This document shows positions 51,532 to 59,858 of a stretch of DNA of 64,000 bases, piece by piece (positions within the stretch are counted from its first letter, which is position 1; the number at the start of each line of letters is the position of its first letter). The notes under the pieces are model-generated. The model did not search any database and was not told the DNA's origin. It saw only the letters and a program-made list of their open reading frames with translations. This DNA comes from Paraburkholderia bannensis NBRC 103871 (GTDB taxonomy: Bacteria; Pseudomonadota; Gammaproteobacteria; Burkholderiales; Burkholderiaceae). The position numbers and the translations under genes were made by a program. Location of the stretch: contig NZ_BAYA01000007.1 in NCBI RefSeq assembly GCF_000685015.1, positions 1 to 64,000 of the forward strand, given 5' to 3'.

Positions 51532-52992
51532 TTAGCCGCCTTCGTCCTCAAGATCCTTCGGGTAGATGCGCACGAGCACGATGCGCGGCCCCTTCATCTT
51601 CTTCACGACGATATCGAAGCGATCGAACGACACGCGCTGTCCTTCGGTCGGCAAGTCGTTGAGCGCGTGGATTACGAGACCGCCCACCGATTCCGCGCGC
51701 CCTTCGTCGATGTCGATACCCAGCGCCTGCTCAAGCGACACCACCGGCAAGCTGCCGCGTCCCATCAGCGTGCCGTCGTCCATGCGCGTCCAGTCGGTAT
51801 CGGCCTGATGGAATTCGTCGTGAATCTGGCCCACCAGCGCGCCCAGCAGATTGTCGAGCGTGAGAAAGCCGCTCGGCCGCATGCCTTTGCGCCCGACCAG
51901 CGCGAAGTGCGGCGCGCCCTTGCGAAAGCGGCGGAACAACGCGAGCGCGGGCGTTTCGGGCTTCACGTACTGCACCGGGCGCACGAACTTGCCGAGGTCG
52001 TCGAGCGTGTGTCCCGCTTCGCGCGCGAGCAGCAGATCCTTCAAGTGGATGAGGCCCGCGACGTGTTCGCCGGACGCGTCCTCAAACAGCGGATAGCGGC
52101 TGAAGCGATGGCGCGCGACGATCTGCATGTTTTCGCGCAGCGACAGGTCGCGGCGCAGGCCGACCATTTCGTGCGCGGGGCGCATGAGGTCGGAAACGGT
52201 CAGGCGCGAAAAGTCGAGCGAGTGCGCCAGCGTGTTCCATTCATCGACGCTCAATGCGCTCGCGCTGCCTGCCGCGCCCTGCGCGAGGCTCGCGGCGGCT
52301 TCGCGCGCGGGACGGCGGCGCGCGGCGCGACCCTGCGCGCCTTCGTGTGCGCCGGTATCGGCATGAGCGTGCAGCGCGGCCTGCGCTTCGGCCTCAGCCG
52401 CGGCGGCGGCGCGGCGGCTACGCAGGATCAGCTTGAGTTCTTCCGTCGAGTAGTGCGCTTCGCTGCCGTGGTCGGCGGACAGGCCCGCGAGACGCAGCAC
52501 GGCGTTGGCGCTGGAATTGAGCAACCAGATCGCCGGATACATCGTCCAGTAGAAACCGTAGAGCGGCGTGGCGGCCCACAGCGAGATCTTTTCGGCCTCG
52601 CGGATCGCCAGCGATTTCGGCGCCAGTTCGCCCACCACAATGTGAAGGAACGAAATCGCCGTGAACGCGAACACCAGCGAAATGGCGTGGATCAGTTCCG
52701 GCGACTTCACGCCGACCAGGTCGAATACCGGTTCGAGCAACTGCGCGAATGCCGGCTCGCCGATCCAGCCCAGGCCAAGCGAAGCGAGCGTAATGCCGAG
52801 CTGGCAAGCCGACAGATAAGCGTCGAGCTGACCGTGAACCTTGGCGAGCAGGCGGCCGCGCAGTCCATGCGCGGCGGCGAGGCTTTGCACGCGCGTCGCG
52901 CGCAGCTTGACGAGGCCGAACTCCGCCGCGACGAAAAAACCGTTGAGGGCAACGAGGAACAGCGCGCCGATCAAGGCGATGAGCTGAGTCAA
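51532..52992 (-). CDS. CNNM/CorC-type membrane protein (DUF21-CBS-CorC_HlyC), hemolysin family
   Basis: A 486-aa inner-membrane protein linked to magnesium or other divalent cation transport. A DUF21 transmembrane domain (residues about 1-150, starting with FLVALNGFFVAAEFGLVKLRATR) is followed by two CBS domains (LMRPAHEMVGLRRDLSLREN, then FVRPVQYVKPETPAL) and the C-terminal CorC_HlyC domain (GTLMGRGSLPVVSLEQALG). Between DUF21 and CBS is an Ala/Arg-rich insert of about 60 residues. The start at 52992 is TTG with a GGAG site 9 nt upstream. It is transcribed against treY, and a minus-strand TATACT lies upstream. Confidence 0.9.
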   Translation of the reverse strand: MTQLIALIGALFLVALNGFFVAAEFGLVKLRATRVQSLAAAHGLRGRLLAKVHGQLDAYLSACQLGITLASLGLGWIGEPAFAQLLEPVFDLVGVKSPELIHAISLVFAFTAISFLHIVVGELAPKSLAIREAEKISLWAATPLYGFYWTMYPAIWLLNSSANAVLRLAGLSADHGSEAHYSTEELKLILRSRRAAAAAEAEAQAALHAHADTGAHEGAQGRAARRRPAREAAASLAQGAAGSASALSVDEWNTLAHSLDFSRLTVSDLMRPAHEMVGLRRDLSLRENMQIVARHRFSRYPLFEDASGEHVAGLIHLKDLLLAREAGHTLDDLGKFVRPVQYVKPETPALALFRRFRKGAPHFALVGRKGMRPSGFLTLDNLLGALVGQIHDEFHQADTDWTRMDDGTLMGRGSLPVVSLEQALGIDIDEGRAESVGGLVIHALNDLPTEGQRVSFDRFDIVVKKMKGPRIVLVRIYPKDLEDEGG

Positions 52993-53016
52993 GACCTGAA
53001 ACTCCGAATTTGCGAA

Positions 53017-53022
53017 GCGCTC
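53017..53022 (-). promoter_or_regulatory. Possible -10 box before the CNNM/CorC gene
   Basis: TATACT reads on the minus strand about 25 bp before the TTG start. A CTTACA that could be a -35 lies 15 bp upstream, which is close to but shorter than ideal spacing. Confidence 0.35.
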
Positions 53023-53116
53023 AGTATAAGGGTGAAAGAACCCTGTAAGGCATCGACGGCCCGCGTGAGCGGGCGCGTCGCTTCATAAGGTGTTGGGCGT
53101 TACGTATCCGGCGGGC

Positions 53117-53167
53117 CTCAGGCGGCCTTCAGGCAACCTTCAGGCAAAGTTCCAGCAGGCTTCAGGC
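53117..53167. repeat. 11-bp-periodic TTCAGGC repeats after the histidine-kinase-like gene
   Basis: CTCAGGC or TTCAGGC begins at 53117, 53128, 53139 and 53161, mostly 11 bp apart, with a weaker copy near 53151. On the minus strand they read GCCTGAA, starting from the stop of the kinase-like gene. They lie in the 169-bp gap before the CNNM gene. Confidence 0.4.
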
Positions 53168-53932
53168 GGCGCCCGACGGCACGCTCAGCGTGAACAGCGC
53201 GGCCTCGCCTTGCACGAGCGGCTGCGCCTCGAAACGTCCGCCGTGGGCTTCCGCCACGCGCTGGCAGAGCGCGAGCACCCACGGGAAACGGCCCACTTCC
53301 TGCGGCTCGCGCGCTTGCGCGCGGGCGAACGGTTCGAGCACGTGCGGCAGGGTTTCGTCGGTCAGCGCGTCGAGGCTGGCTTGCCAGCGCACTTCGAACT
53401 GCGCCGCCGCGCCTGTCGCGCCAGTTGCACTTACGGCGAGCGTCACGGTGCTGCCGCGCACCCCGGTTTCGGCCGCAAAAGCCAGCAGCAGCCAGAGCGC
53501 CTGGGCGACGCGCTCGCGTCCGGCATCGAGCGTGACGCCGCTCGGCACGCCCTCCACGGCGATGCTCACGCCGCGTGCGTCGGCAAGTGCCGCGCGCGTG
53601 TCGGCGACCGCTTCCTCGATCAGGGCGTCCAGTTCGAACGGCGCGCGTTCGAGCTGCAATTTGCGGGTTTCGGCGCGGGTCGTATCGACCAGCGTTTCGA
53701 GCAGGTGCACCTGCTGCTCGACGCCCGTGCGAATGCCGGCGAGCGCGCGCTGCGCGGCCGTATCGGCGTTGTCGATCTTGCGGTCGAGCACGTAGGCCCA
53801 GCTATGGATTGCATTCAAGGGGCTGCGCAGATCGTGCGACACGCGCGAAAGCACGTAATCGCGCATGAAAAGCGCGGCTTCGGCACACAGGCGGGCCGTT
53901 CGTTCGGTACGGGTAGTGGTGGTCGACGCCAT
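53162..53932 (-). CDS. Histidine-kinase-like protein with degraded ATP-binding site
   Basis: A 256-aa cytoplasmic protein without membrane or sensor domain. A HisKA helix pair is intact ([23 protein letters not shown], phosphoacceptor His near residue 33). The ATPase half keeps only outline: where the N-box normally reads NLLxNA there is [15 protein letters not shown], no DxGxG loop is found, and the usual GLGLA stretch before VEAHGG is [17 protein letters not shown]. It ends in a Gly-rich [10 protein letters not shown]. It may bind or phosphorelay without autokinase activity. No response regulator gene is adjacent. It is divergent from the FKBP gene. Confidence 0.75.
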   Translation of the reverse strand: MASTTTTRTERTARLCAEAALFMRDYVLSRVSHDLRSPLNAIHSWAYVLDRKIDNADTAAQRALAGIRTGVEQQVHLLETLVDTTRAETRKLQLERAPFELDALIEEAVADTRAALADARGVSIAVEGVPSGVTLDAGRERVAQALWLLLAFAAETGVRGSTVTLAVSATGATGAAAQFEVRWQASLDALTDETLPHVLEPFARAQAREPQEVGRFPWVLALCQRVAEAHGGRFEAQPLVQGEAALFTLSVPSGAA

Positions 53933-54143
53933 CGGTTTCCTCTTCTCTCACCCGCTTGGGCGGGCTGGCCTTCCGGCTGGGCCAGGGCCCCATTATAGGC
54001 AGGGGCGCGAAGCCGCGGCGGCATTGCGCCCGTCTTGCGCCCCTCATGAACGCCTTGCATGCGGGCGCTCCTTCGCGGCGCATGCGCTGTGCCCGCCTGG
54101 GCAACGGCGCACGCGTCCTGTACTGGCCGCCTCGGCAGCCTGC

Positions 54144-54165
54144 AAAGCGCCTACAATAGCGCTTT
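54144..54165. promoter_or_regulatory. Promoter region of the FKBP gene with a dyad over the -10 box
   Basis: TACAAT (54152-54157) is a good -10 about 35 bp before the FKBP ATG. It sits inside a perfect 7-bp dyad, AAAGCGC (54144-54150) and GCGCTTT (54159-54165), 8 bp apart. Such an arrangement would let a dimeric protein block the promoter. The -35 is weak. Confidence 0.45.
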
Positions 54166-54191
54166 TACCCAATCCGATTCAGGAGTGTTCC

Positions 54192-54533
54192 ATGTCTATC
54201 GTGACCACCGCATCCGGCCTCAAGTACGAGGACCTGACCGAAGGCACCGGCGCAGAAGCCACCGCCGGCCAGACGGTCAGCGTGCACTACACCGGCTGGC
54301 TGACGGACGGCCAGAAGTTCGATTCGAGCAAGGACCGCAATGACCCGTTCGCCTTCGTGCTGGGCGGCGGCATGGTCATCAAGGGCTGGGACGAAGGCGT
54401 CCAGGGCATGAAGGTTGGCGGCGTGCGCAAGCTCACGATCCCGCCGCAACTCGGCTACGGCGTGCGCGGCGCAGGCGGCGTGATTCCGCCGAACGCGACG
54501 CTCGTGTTCGAAGTGGAACTGCTCGGCGTCTAA
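54192..54533 (+). CDS. FKBP-type peptidyl-prolyl cis-trans isomerase
   Basis: A 113-aa single-domain rotamase that speeds proline cis-trans isomerisation during folding. The full FKBP fold is present with its active-site residues: [43 protein letters not shown] and VFEVELLGV. No signal peptide is visible, so it should be cytoplasmic. AGGAG precedes the ATG at 54192 (longer readings start inside noncoding sequence). An intrinsic terminator follows. Confidence 0.95.
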   Translation: MSIVTTASGLKYEDLTEGTGAEATAGQTVSVHYTGWLTDGQKFDSSKDRNDPFAFVLGGGMVIKGWDEGVQGMKVGGVRKLTIPPQLGYGVRGAGGVIPPNATLVFEVELLGV

Positions 54534-54538
54534 GCAAC

Positions 54539-54563
54539 AAGGCGGTCAGTGCGACCGCCTTTT
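54539..54563 (+). terminator. Intrinsic terminator after the FKBP gene
   Basis: A perfect 9-bp stem (54539-54547 with 54553-54561) with a 5-nt loop is followed by a T-run through 54563, 5 bp after the stop. Good evidence that the FKBP message is monocistronic. Confidence 0.85.
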
Positions 54564-54592
54564 CATTGCGCTCGCCTTCTGAGCCGTTCGAC

Positions 54593-55393
54593 ATGAATCC
54601 GCATCACCACGCTCCCGTCCTCGCGCCCGGCGTCGAACTGCGCCGCTATGGCGCGATCGAAGCCACCGACCTGCACGACTTTCACCAGATCGTGCTGGGG
54701 CTCGACGGGTCGATGGAGATGTCGGTGAACGGCGTGGGCGAGCGTATCGACGAATGCTCCGCCTGGCTGATTCCGGCCGGCGCGCAGCATGACTATGTCG
54801 GCATCGGCGACAACTGCCAGCTCGTGATGGATCTGCCCGCGGCCTCGCTCGCGGTGCCCGAGCGACTGTTCGATAGCGCCCGCGCCGTACGCGTCGACCC
54901 GGCGCTCACCGCGCTCGTGCGCCAGATTGCAGAACGCGCCTCGGTCGCGCAGCAGGACGCCGATACGGCGTTACGCGTGCGCCGCTTCCATTGGGACGCT
55001 TCGGCGCGCCTGTGCGCCGCCGTGATCGCGCAGACCGGCATTGCCGGCGACGCGAATTTCGCCGCGGCCGCCGGACTCGACTTCGCGCGCATCGACCGCT
55101 GGCTGCGCGCGCATCTCGCGGAGCCATTGCGGATCGCCGATCTCGCCGCGCATTGCGGCTTCGGCATGCGGCGCTTTCATCAGCTTTTTATCGAAGCGTT
55201 CGGCGAAACGCCGCATCGCTACCTGCAACGTCTGCGGCTCGACAGCTCGCTGGCGCTGCTCGCAGACCCGCGCCGCTCGCTCACGCAGATCGCGCTGGAA
55301 GTGGGCTTCGGCGACCAGAGCGCGTACACCCACGCGTTTACGCGGCGCTTCGGGCTTGCGCCCGGACAGTGGCGCGCATTGCCCGCGCATTGA
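54593..55393 (+). CDS. AraC-family transcriptional regulator
   Basis: A 266-aa regulator. The N-terminal half is a cupin-like ligand domain (FHQIVLGLDGSMEMSVNG, DECSAWLIPAGAQHDYVGIG). The C-terminal half (about residues 165-262) has two helix-turn-helix motifs (LRIADLAAHCGFGMRRFHQLF and RSLTQIALEVGFGDQSAYTHAF). The ATG at 54593 directly precedes the cupin part. The reading from 54566 begins inside the terminator region. Its target is unknown. It is convergent with the MOSC gene 15 bp away. Confidence 0.9.
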   Translation: MNPHHHAPVLAPGVELRRYGAIEATDLHDFHQIVLGLDGSMEMSVNGVGERIDECSAWLIPAGAQHDYVGIGDNCQLVMDLPAASLAVPERLFDSARAVRVDPALTALVRQIAERASVAQQDADTALRVRRFHWDASARLCAAVIAQTGIAGDANFAAAAGLDFARIDRWLRAHLAEPLRIADLAAHCGFGMRRFHQLFIEAFGETPHRYLQRLRLDSSLALLADPRRSLTQIALEVGFGDQSAYTHAFTRRFGLAPGQWRALPAH

Positions 55394-55408
55394 GCGCAGG
55401 CAGGCGCT

Positions 55409-56281
55409 TCATTCGAAGCGATAGTCCCACTGCGCCTGCGCGCCCACGGCCAGGCGCCTGCCCGCGCCGCTCACGACAATCGCGTTCTGCCCGAAGGTCA
55501 GGCCGCCATCCACCCGCGCATCGGCGCGAAACGTCTGCAAGGTATCGAGCGGCTCGGCCGGCCATTGCGCGTCGTGCTCGCCAGTCTGCTGATCGATGGT
55601 CGTGATCGGACAGCGCGCGCACGGCTTCACGAAACGCAGCACCACGTCGTCATGGCCCGCGTCGCCTTCGATGGACAGCGTGTCGATGAAGTCCTCGTCG
55701 AACGCTTCGCCCGCATCGCCGACGACGATATTCGGGCGAAAGCGGCTCATCGGCACGGGCGACGCGCCTTTGGCTTCAAGGCGCGCGTTGAGGTCGGCCA
55801 GCGACGATTCGCTCGTGACCAGGATCGGGTAGCCATCGGCGAATTCGGTGGGTGCGTCCTCGTCCAGCGTCCACTTCTTGCTGGCCAGACGCGTGACGTC
55901 CTGCGCGAAACGCACGAGGCGCACCGGCACGCCCAATGCACGCGTGAACCATTGCGCCGCCGCATCACCTTCGTCGAGTGCATCGAAGCTGTCCTTCCAG
56001 ACCGTTGCGCGCACACGCATCTCATCGCCGCGCGGTGCGAACGGCAGCAGAAGCGGCGCGTCGACACCCTCCATCGCAAGCCGCACGCCGTCATCGACAA
56101 AGGTCGGCACGATACGCGCCATTGCTGCGTATTCGCGCTGCGAGACGAAGCGGCCCGTTGCGTCCACAACCATCCAGTGACGACCCCACATCAGTCCCTG
56201 CAATTCGAGTTGCGCGCGGTCGAGCGCGATCGCGCCGCACGATTTCACCGGATAGACGAACAAGCCACGAATCACCGCCAT
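55409..56281 (-). CDS. MOSC-domain protein (molybdenum cofactor sulfurase-like)
   Basis: A 290-aa protein. A MOSC N-terminal beta-barrel (MAVIRGLFVYPVKSCGAIALDRAQL) is followed by the MOSC domain, which contains FRPNIVVGDAGEAFDEDF and the cysteine-containing motif KPCARCPITTIDQQTG. MOSC proteins bind or transfer sulfur or act with the molybdenum cofactor, such as mARC-type or YiiM/YcbX reductases, which detoxify N-hydroxylated compounds. The length and the N-terminal barrel match YcbX. GGTGAG precedes the ATG at 56281. The upstream codon at 56296 is TTG. metZ lies 45 bp upstream in the same direction. Confidence 0.9.
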   Translation of the reverse strand: MAVIRGLFVYPVKSCGAIALDRAQLELQGLMWGRHWMVVDATGRFVSQREYAAMARIVPTFVDDGVRLAMEGVDAPLLLPFAPRGDEMRVRATVWKDSFDALDEGDAAAQWFTRALGVPVRLVRFAQDVTRLASKKWTLDEDAPTEFADGYPILVTSESSLADLNARLEAKGASPVPMSRFRPNIVVGDAGEAFDEDFIDTLSIEGDAGHDDVVLRFVKPCARCPITTIDQQTGEHDAQWPAEPLDTLQTFRADARVDGGLTFGQNAIVVSGAGRRLAVGAQAQWDYRFE

Positions 56282-56326
56282 GATGCACTCACCCAATAAT
56301 TAGAATATCGCCCGAAACAAGGCGTC

Positions 56327-57523
56327 TTATTGCACGCCGTCGAGTCCGCGCGCGAGGTCGCGGCGCACGTCCTGCGGATCTTCGAGTCCCACGGCGAGAC
56401 GGATCAGCCCTTCGGTAATGCCCGCCGCCGCGCGCGCCTCTGGCGTGACGCGGCCATGCGTCGTCGTGGCCGGATGCGTGATGGTCGTGCGCGTGTCGCC
56501 CAGGTTACCGGTGATCGAGCAGACCTTCGTGTTGTCGATCACGCGCCAGGCGTTGGCGCGCTGGGCCTCCGGCGTGTCGCCTTTCAGCTCGAACGAGACA
56601 ATCGCGCCGCCCTTCTTCTGCTGACGCATCGCCAGCGCGTGTTGAGGATGCGATTCGAGGCCCGGATAGAAAACGCGCTTCACAGCCGGATGCGCTTCGA
56701 GCCAGCGCGCGATTTCGAGCGCGTTGTCCGATTGCTTCTCCACGCGCAGTGAGAGCGTTTCCATGCCCTTGAGCAGCACCCACGCGTTGAACGCGGAAAG
56801 CGTCGGCCCCGCGCTGCGCACGAATGGAAACACCTTCTCCTGAATGAACGCCTTCGAGCCGACCAGCGCCCCTCCCAGCACGCGTCCCTGGCCGTCGAGA
56901 AACTTGGTCGCCGAGTGCATCACCACATCCGCACCGAACTTGAGCGGCTGCTGCAGCGCCGGGCTGCAAAAGCAGTTGTCGACGACAAAGAGCGCACCGG
57001 CGGCTTTGGCGACCTTGCTCACGGCTTCGATATCGGCGACTTCGGTGAGCGGGTTCGACGGCGTTTCGAGGAAAAAGAGCTTCGTTTCAGGGCGCACCGC
57101 TTGTTGCCACGCATCGAGATCGTGCGGATCGACGAACGTCGTCGTGATGCCGAAGCGCGGGAAAATCTGCGAGAACATGCCCAGCGTCGAGCCGAACAGG
57201 CTGCGCGAACTGACGATGTGATCGCCCTGCTGCAACGTGGCCATCACTACCGACATGATCGCGGCCATGCCCGACGCCGTCGCCATGCAGGCTTCGCCGC
57301 CTTCGAGCGCGGCCAGCCGATCCTGGAACATCGTGACGGTCGGGTTGGTGAAACGCGCGTACGTGTAGCCGGTTTCGGAATTCGCGAAGCGCTCGGCAGC
57401 TTCGGCGGCGCTGTTGAAGCAGAAGCTCGACGTGAGGTAGAGCGCTTCCGAATGCTCGTTGAACTCGCTGCGCAGCGTGCCCGAGCGTACGGCCAGCGTG
57501 TCGAAGTTGAAGTTGTCGTCCAT
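56327..57523 (-). CDS. metZ: O-succinylhomoserine sulfhydrylase
   Basis: A 398-aa PLP enzyme of the Cys/Met metabolism family that makes homocysteine from O-succinylhomoserine and sulfide. The PLP lysine is in MHSATKFLDGQGRVLGG (near residue 210), and the substrate loop includes SSFCFNSAAEAAERF. ATASGMAAIMSVVMATLQQGDHIV is the usual PLP phosphate-binding stretch. The ATG at 57523 follows GGAGA. Its position next to purF is the same as in Pseudomonas and many beta-proteobacteria. O-acetylhomoserine use cannot be ruled out. Confidence 0.93.
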   Translation of the reverse strand: MDDNFNFDTLAVRSGTLRSEFNEHSEALYLTSSFCFNSAAEAAERFANSETGYTYARFTNPTVTMFQDRLAALEGGEACMATASGMAAIMSVVMATLQQGDHIVSSRSLFGSTLGMFSQIFPRFGITTTFVDPHDLDAWQQAVRPETKLFFLETPSNPLTEVADIEAVSKVAKAAGALFVVDNCFCSPALQQPLKFGADVVMHSATKFLDGQGRVLGGALVGSKAFIQEKVFPFVRSAGPTLSAFNAWVLLKGMETLSLRVEKQSDNALEIARWLEAHPAVKRVFYPGLESHPQHALAMRQQKKGGAIVSFELKGDTPEAQRANAWRVIDNTKVCSITGNLGDTRTTITHPATTTHGRVTPEARAAAGITEGLIRLAVGLEDPQDVRRDLARGLDGVQ

Positions 57524-57589
57524 GCCGGTGTTCTCCGTTTTCTCCGTGTCCTGAAGCATCATGCTTCAATCTTGCCCGTCCAGCGCAAA

Positions 57590-57637
57590 AAAAACGCGCA
57601 AAAAAGCCCGCTTTTGCGCAGGCAAAAAGCGGGCTTT
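57590..57637 (-). terminator. Strong intrinsic terminator after purF
   Basis: On the minus strand, a perfect 13-bp stem (57625-57637 with 57603-57615) and a 9-nt loop are followed by TTTTTT and, after a short interval, a second T-run down to about 57590. It separates purF from metZ, so metZ needs its own promoter or read-through. Confidence 0.9.
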
Positions 57638-57683
57638 CGGCATCGGCGGGAACGCGGGCGTCATGCTCGCGCTGGCCGGGGGA

Positions 57684-59228
57684 TCACTCCACCGACAGTT
57701 GCAGGTGCAGTTGCGAACGCGTGCCGCCGTCCTGCGCGTCGCTCGCGGCGTCGCGATCCGACTGCGATTGCGGGGCGAGACGCGCGGCTTCGATGTTGTC
57801 GAGATAAGCGCTCGTGATATCGCCGGTGATGTAGTCGCCGTCGAAGCACGAAGCTTCGAATTCGCCCAGTTCCGGGTTGATGTCGCGCACGGCCTTCTTG
57901 AGCGAATCCACGTCCTGATAGACGAGGTAATCCGCGCCGATGATACGCGCGACTTCCTCATCCGTGCGGCCATGCGCCACGAGTTCGCCGCGCGTGGGCA
58001 TGTCGATGCCGTACACGTTCGGGAACTTCACGGGCGGCGCCGCCGAAGCGAAGATCACCTTGGTTGCGCCCGCATCGCGCGCCATCTGCACGATTTCCTG
58101 CGAGGTGGTGCCGCGCACGATCGAGTCGTCGATGATCAGGACGTTCTTGCCCTTGAACTCGATGCCCATGGCGTTGAGCTTCTGGCGCACCGACTTCTTG
58201 CGCATCGCCTGGCCCGGCATGATGAAGGTGCGACCGACGTAGCGGTTCTTGAAGAAGCCTTCGCGATATTCCACGCCCAGCTTGTTCGCCACCTGCATCG
58301 CAGCAGGACGCGACGAGTCGGGAATCGGCATGACCACGTCGATCTTCACGTCGGGCAGTTCGCGCTGGATCTTCTCGGCGAGATAGTCGCCCATGCGCAG
58401 ACGCGCGTTGTAGACCGGCACGCCGTCGAGCACCGAATCCGGACGCGCGAGGTACACGAGTTCGAAGATGCAGGGGTTCAGCTTGGGCGCCGTGGCGCAT
58501 TGCTGCGAGTGGAACTTGCCGTCGAAGTCGATGAAGATGGCTTCGCCGGGGCGCACGTCGCGCACGAATTCGAAGCCGATGCCTTCCAGCGCCACCGATT
58601 CCGACGCCAGCATCCACTCGGTGCCTTCCGGCGTTTCCATCTTGCCGATGCACAGCGGGCGAATGCCGAACGGGTCGCGGAACGCGAGCAGGCCGTGGCC
58701 GGCGATCAGCGAGACGATCGCGTACGAGCCGCGCAGGCGGCGATGCACGCCCGACACCGCCTTGAAGAGCGTCGCCGGGTCGAGCTCAAGGCCCGAGGTG
58801 GCGAGCTGCACTTCGTGCGCGAGCACGTTGAGCAGCACTTCGGTGTCGGAGTTGGTGTTCACGTGGCGACGGTCGACACGGAACATCTCTTCCTTCAACT
58901 GTTGCCAGTTGGTGAGATTGCCGTTGTGCGCGAGCACGATGCCGAACGGCGCGTTCACGTAGAACGGCTGGGCTTCTTCCTCGCTCGACGCCGAGCCGGC
59001 CGTCGGATAACGCACCTGGCCGATACCGCTGGTGCCAGGCAGGCTACGCATGTTGCGCGTGCGAAACACGTCGCGCACCATGCCGTTGGCCTTATGCATG
59101 TGGAAGGTGCTGCCGTCCGCGGTGGCAATGCCGGCCGCGTCCTGACCACGGTGCTGCAGGAGCAGCAACGCGTCATAGATAAGCTGATTGACGGGAGAAC
59201 GGGAAACTACGCCTACGATGCCGCACAT
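57684..59228 (-). CDS. purF: Amidophosphoribosyltransferase
   Basis: A 514-aa enzyme of the first step of purine synthesis, making 5-phosphoribosylamine from PRPP and glutamine. The N-terminal nucleophile is Cys2 (MCGIVGVVSRSPVNQLIYDAL), which needs Met removal, and the glutaminase domain runs to about residue 240 (RGSYAIVSLI). The PRPP loop is VLIIDDSIVRGTTSQEIVQMAR (near 370). The start needs no choice since Cys must follow Met. cvpA lies 128 bp upstream in the same direction, as is usual. Confidence 0.96.
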   Translation of the reverse strand: MCGIVGVVSRSPVNQLIYDALLLLQHRGQDAAGIATADGSTFHMHKANGMVRDVFRTRNMRSLPGTSGIGQVRYPTAGSASSEEEAQPFYVNAPFGIVLAHNGNLTNWQQLKEEMFRVDRRHVNTNSDTEVLLNVLAHEVQLATSGLELDPATLFKAVSGVHRRLRGSYAIVSLIAGHGLLAFRDPFGIRPLCIGKMETPEGTEWMLASESVALEGIGFEFVRDVRPGEAIFIDFDGKFHSQQCATAPKLNPCIFELVYLARPDSVLDGVPVYNARLRMGDYLAEKIQRELPDVKIDVVMPIPDSSRPAAMQVANKLGVEYREGFFKNRYVGRTFIMPGQAMRKKSVRQKLNAMGIEFKGKNVLIIDDSIVRGTTSQEIVQMARDAGATKVIFASAAPPVKFPNVYGIDMPTRGELVAHGRTDEEVARIIGADYLVYQDVDSLKKAVRDINPELGEFEASCFDGDYITGDITSAYLDNIEAARLAPQSQSDRDAASDAQDGGTRSQLHLQLSVE

Positions 59229-59356
59229 GGCAGGTCCTTCAAAAAAGCGAAATCGGTAACGACGCGGTGACGGCGGCCGGCAGAGCCGGCGCGAAGCGCC
59301 GCGAAGGGGCAGTACTTGTCTTCGGGCCGCTCCTGCGTCACGCGATCAGCTTCTGA

Positions 59357-59851
59357 TCAGACGTGAACGTAGGACGCGAGCGTCTCGGGCAACAGCGGTT
59401 TCAGTTCGTGCACGCCCTGCTCGGCATAGGGCCGCAGCAGCGCCTTGCGCCAGAAGTCCTGCTGGGGCAGCTCGGTCAGTCCCGCAAGGACGACGAGAAT
59501 CAGCACCAGCACGACGCCTCGCGCGAGCCCGAACAACATCCCGAGCGAGCGGTCCACTCCCGACAGGCCGCTCACCTGTACCAGCCGGCCGAGCACTGCA
59601 TTGCCCACGCCAGCCACGAGCACCACGGCAATCACGATCAGCGCGAAGGCGATCAGCCACTGGGTCAGCGCCCCGCCCGGCCAGTTCGCCGGAATGAAGG
59701 GCACCACGCGATCCACGAAACGGCATCCCACAATGAATGCCGCGATCCAGCCGATCAGCCCGAAAATCTCGCCGATAAAGCCCCGCCACGCGCCTCGCAG
59801 CGCGGACAGACCCATCACCGCCATTACAGCGTAGTCGAATGCCGTGAACAT
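59357..59851 (-). CDS. cvpA: CvpA family membrane protein
   Basis: A 164-aa inner-membrane protein with about four hydrophobic segments (FDYAVMAVMGLSALRGAWRGFIGEIFGLIGWIAAFIVG is the diagnostic start, then WLIAFALIVIAVVLVAGVGNAVLG). CvpA is needed for colicin V export in E. coli and is linked to envelope stress and purF expression. Its exact role is not settled. The start at 59851 avoids a 55-codon extension overlapping the SPOR gene. The SPOR gene ends 7 bp upstream, consistent with an operon. Confidence 0.93.
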   Translation of the reverse strand: MFTAFDYAVMAVMGLSALRGAWRGFIGEIFGLIGWIAAFIVGCRFVDRVVPFIPANWPGGALTQWLIAFALIVIAVVLVAGVGNAVLGRLVQVSGLSGVDRSLGMLFGLARGVVLVLILVVLAGLTELPQQDFWRKALLRPYAEQGVHELKPLLPETLASYVHV

Positions 59852-59858
59852 CGACGGC

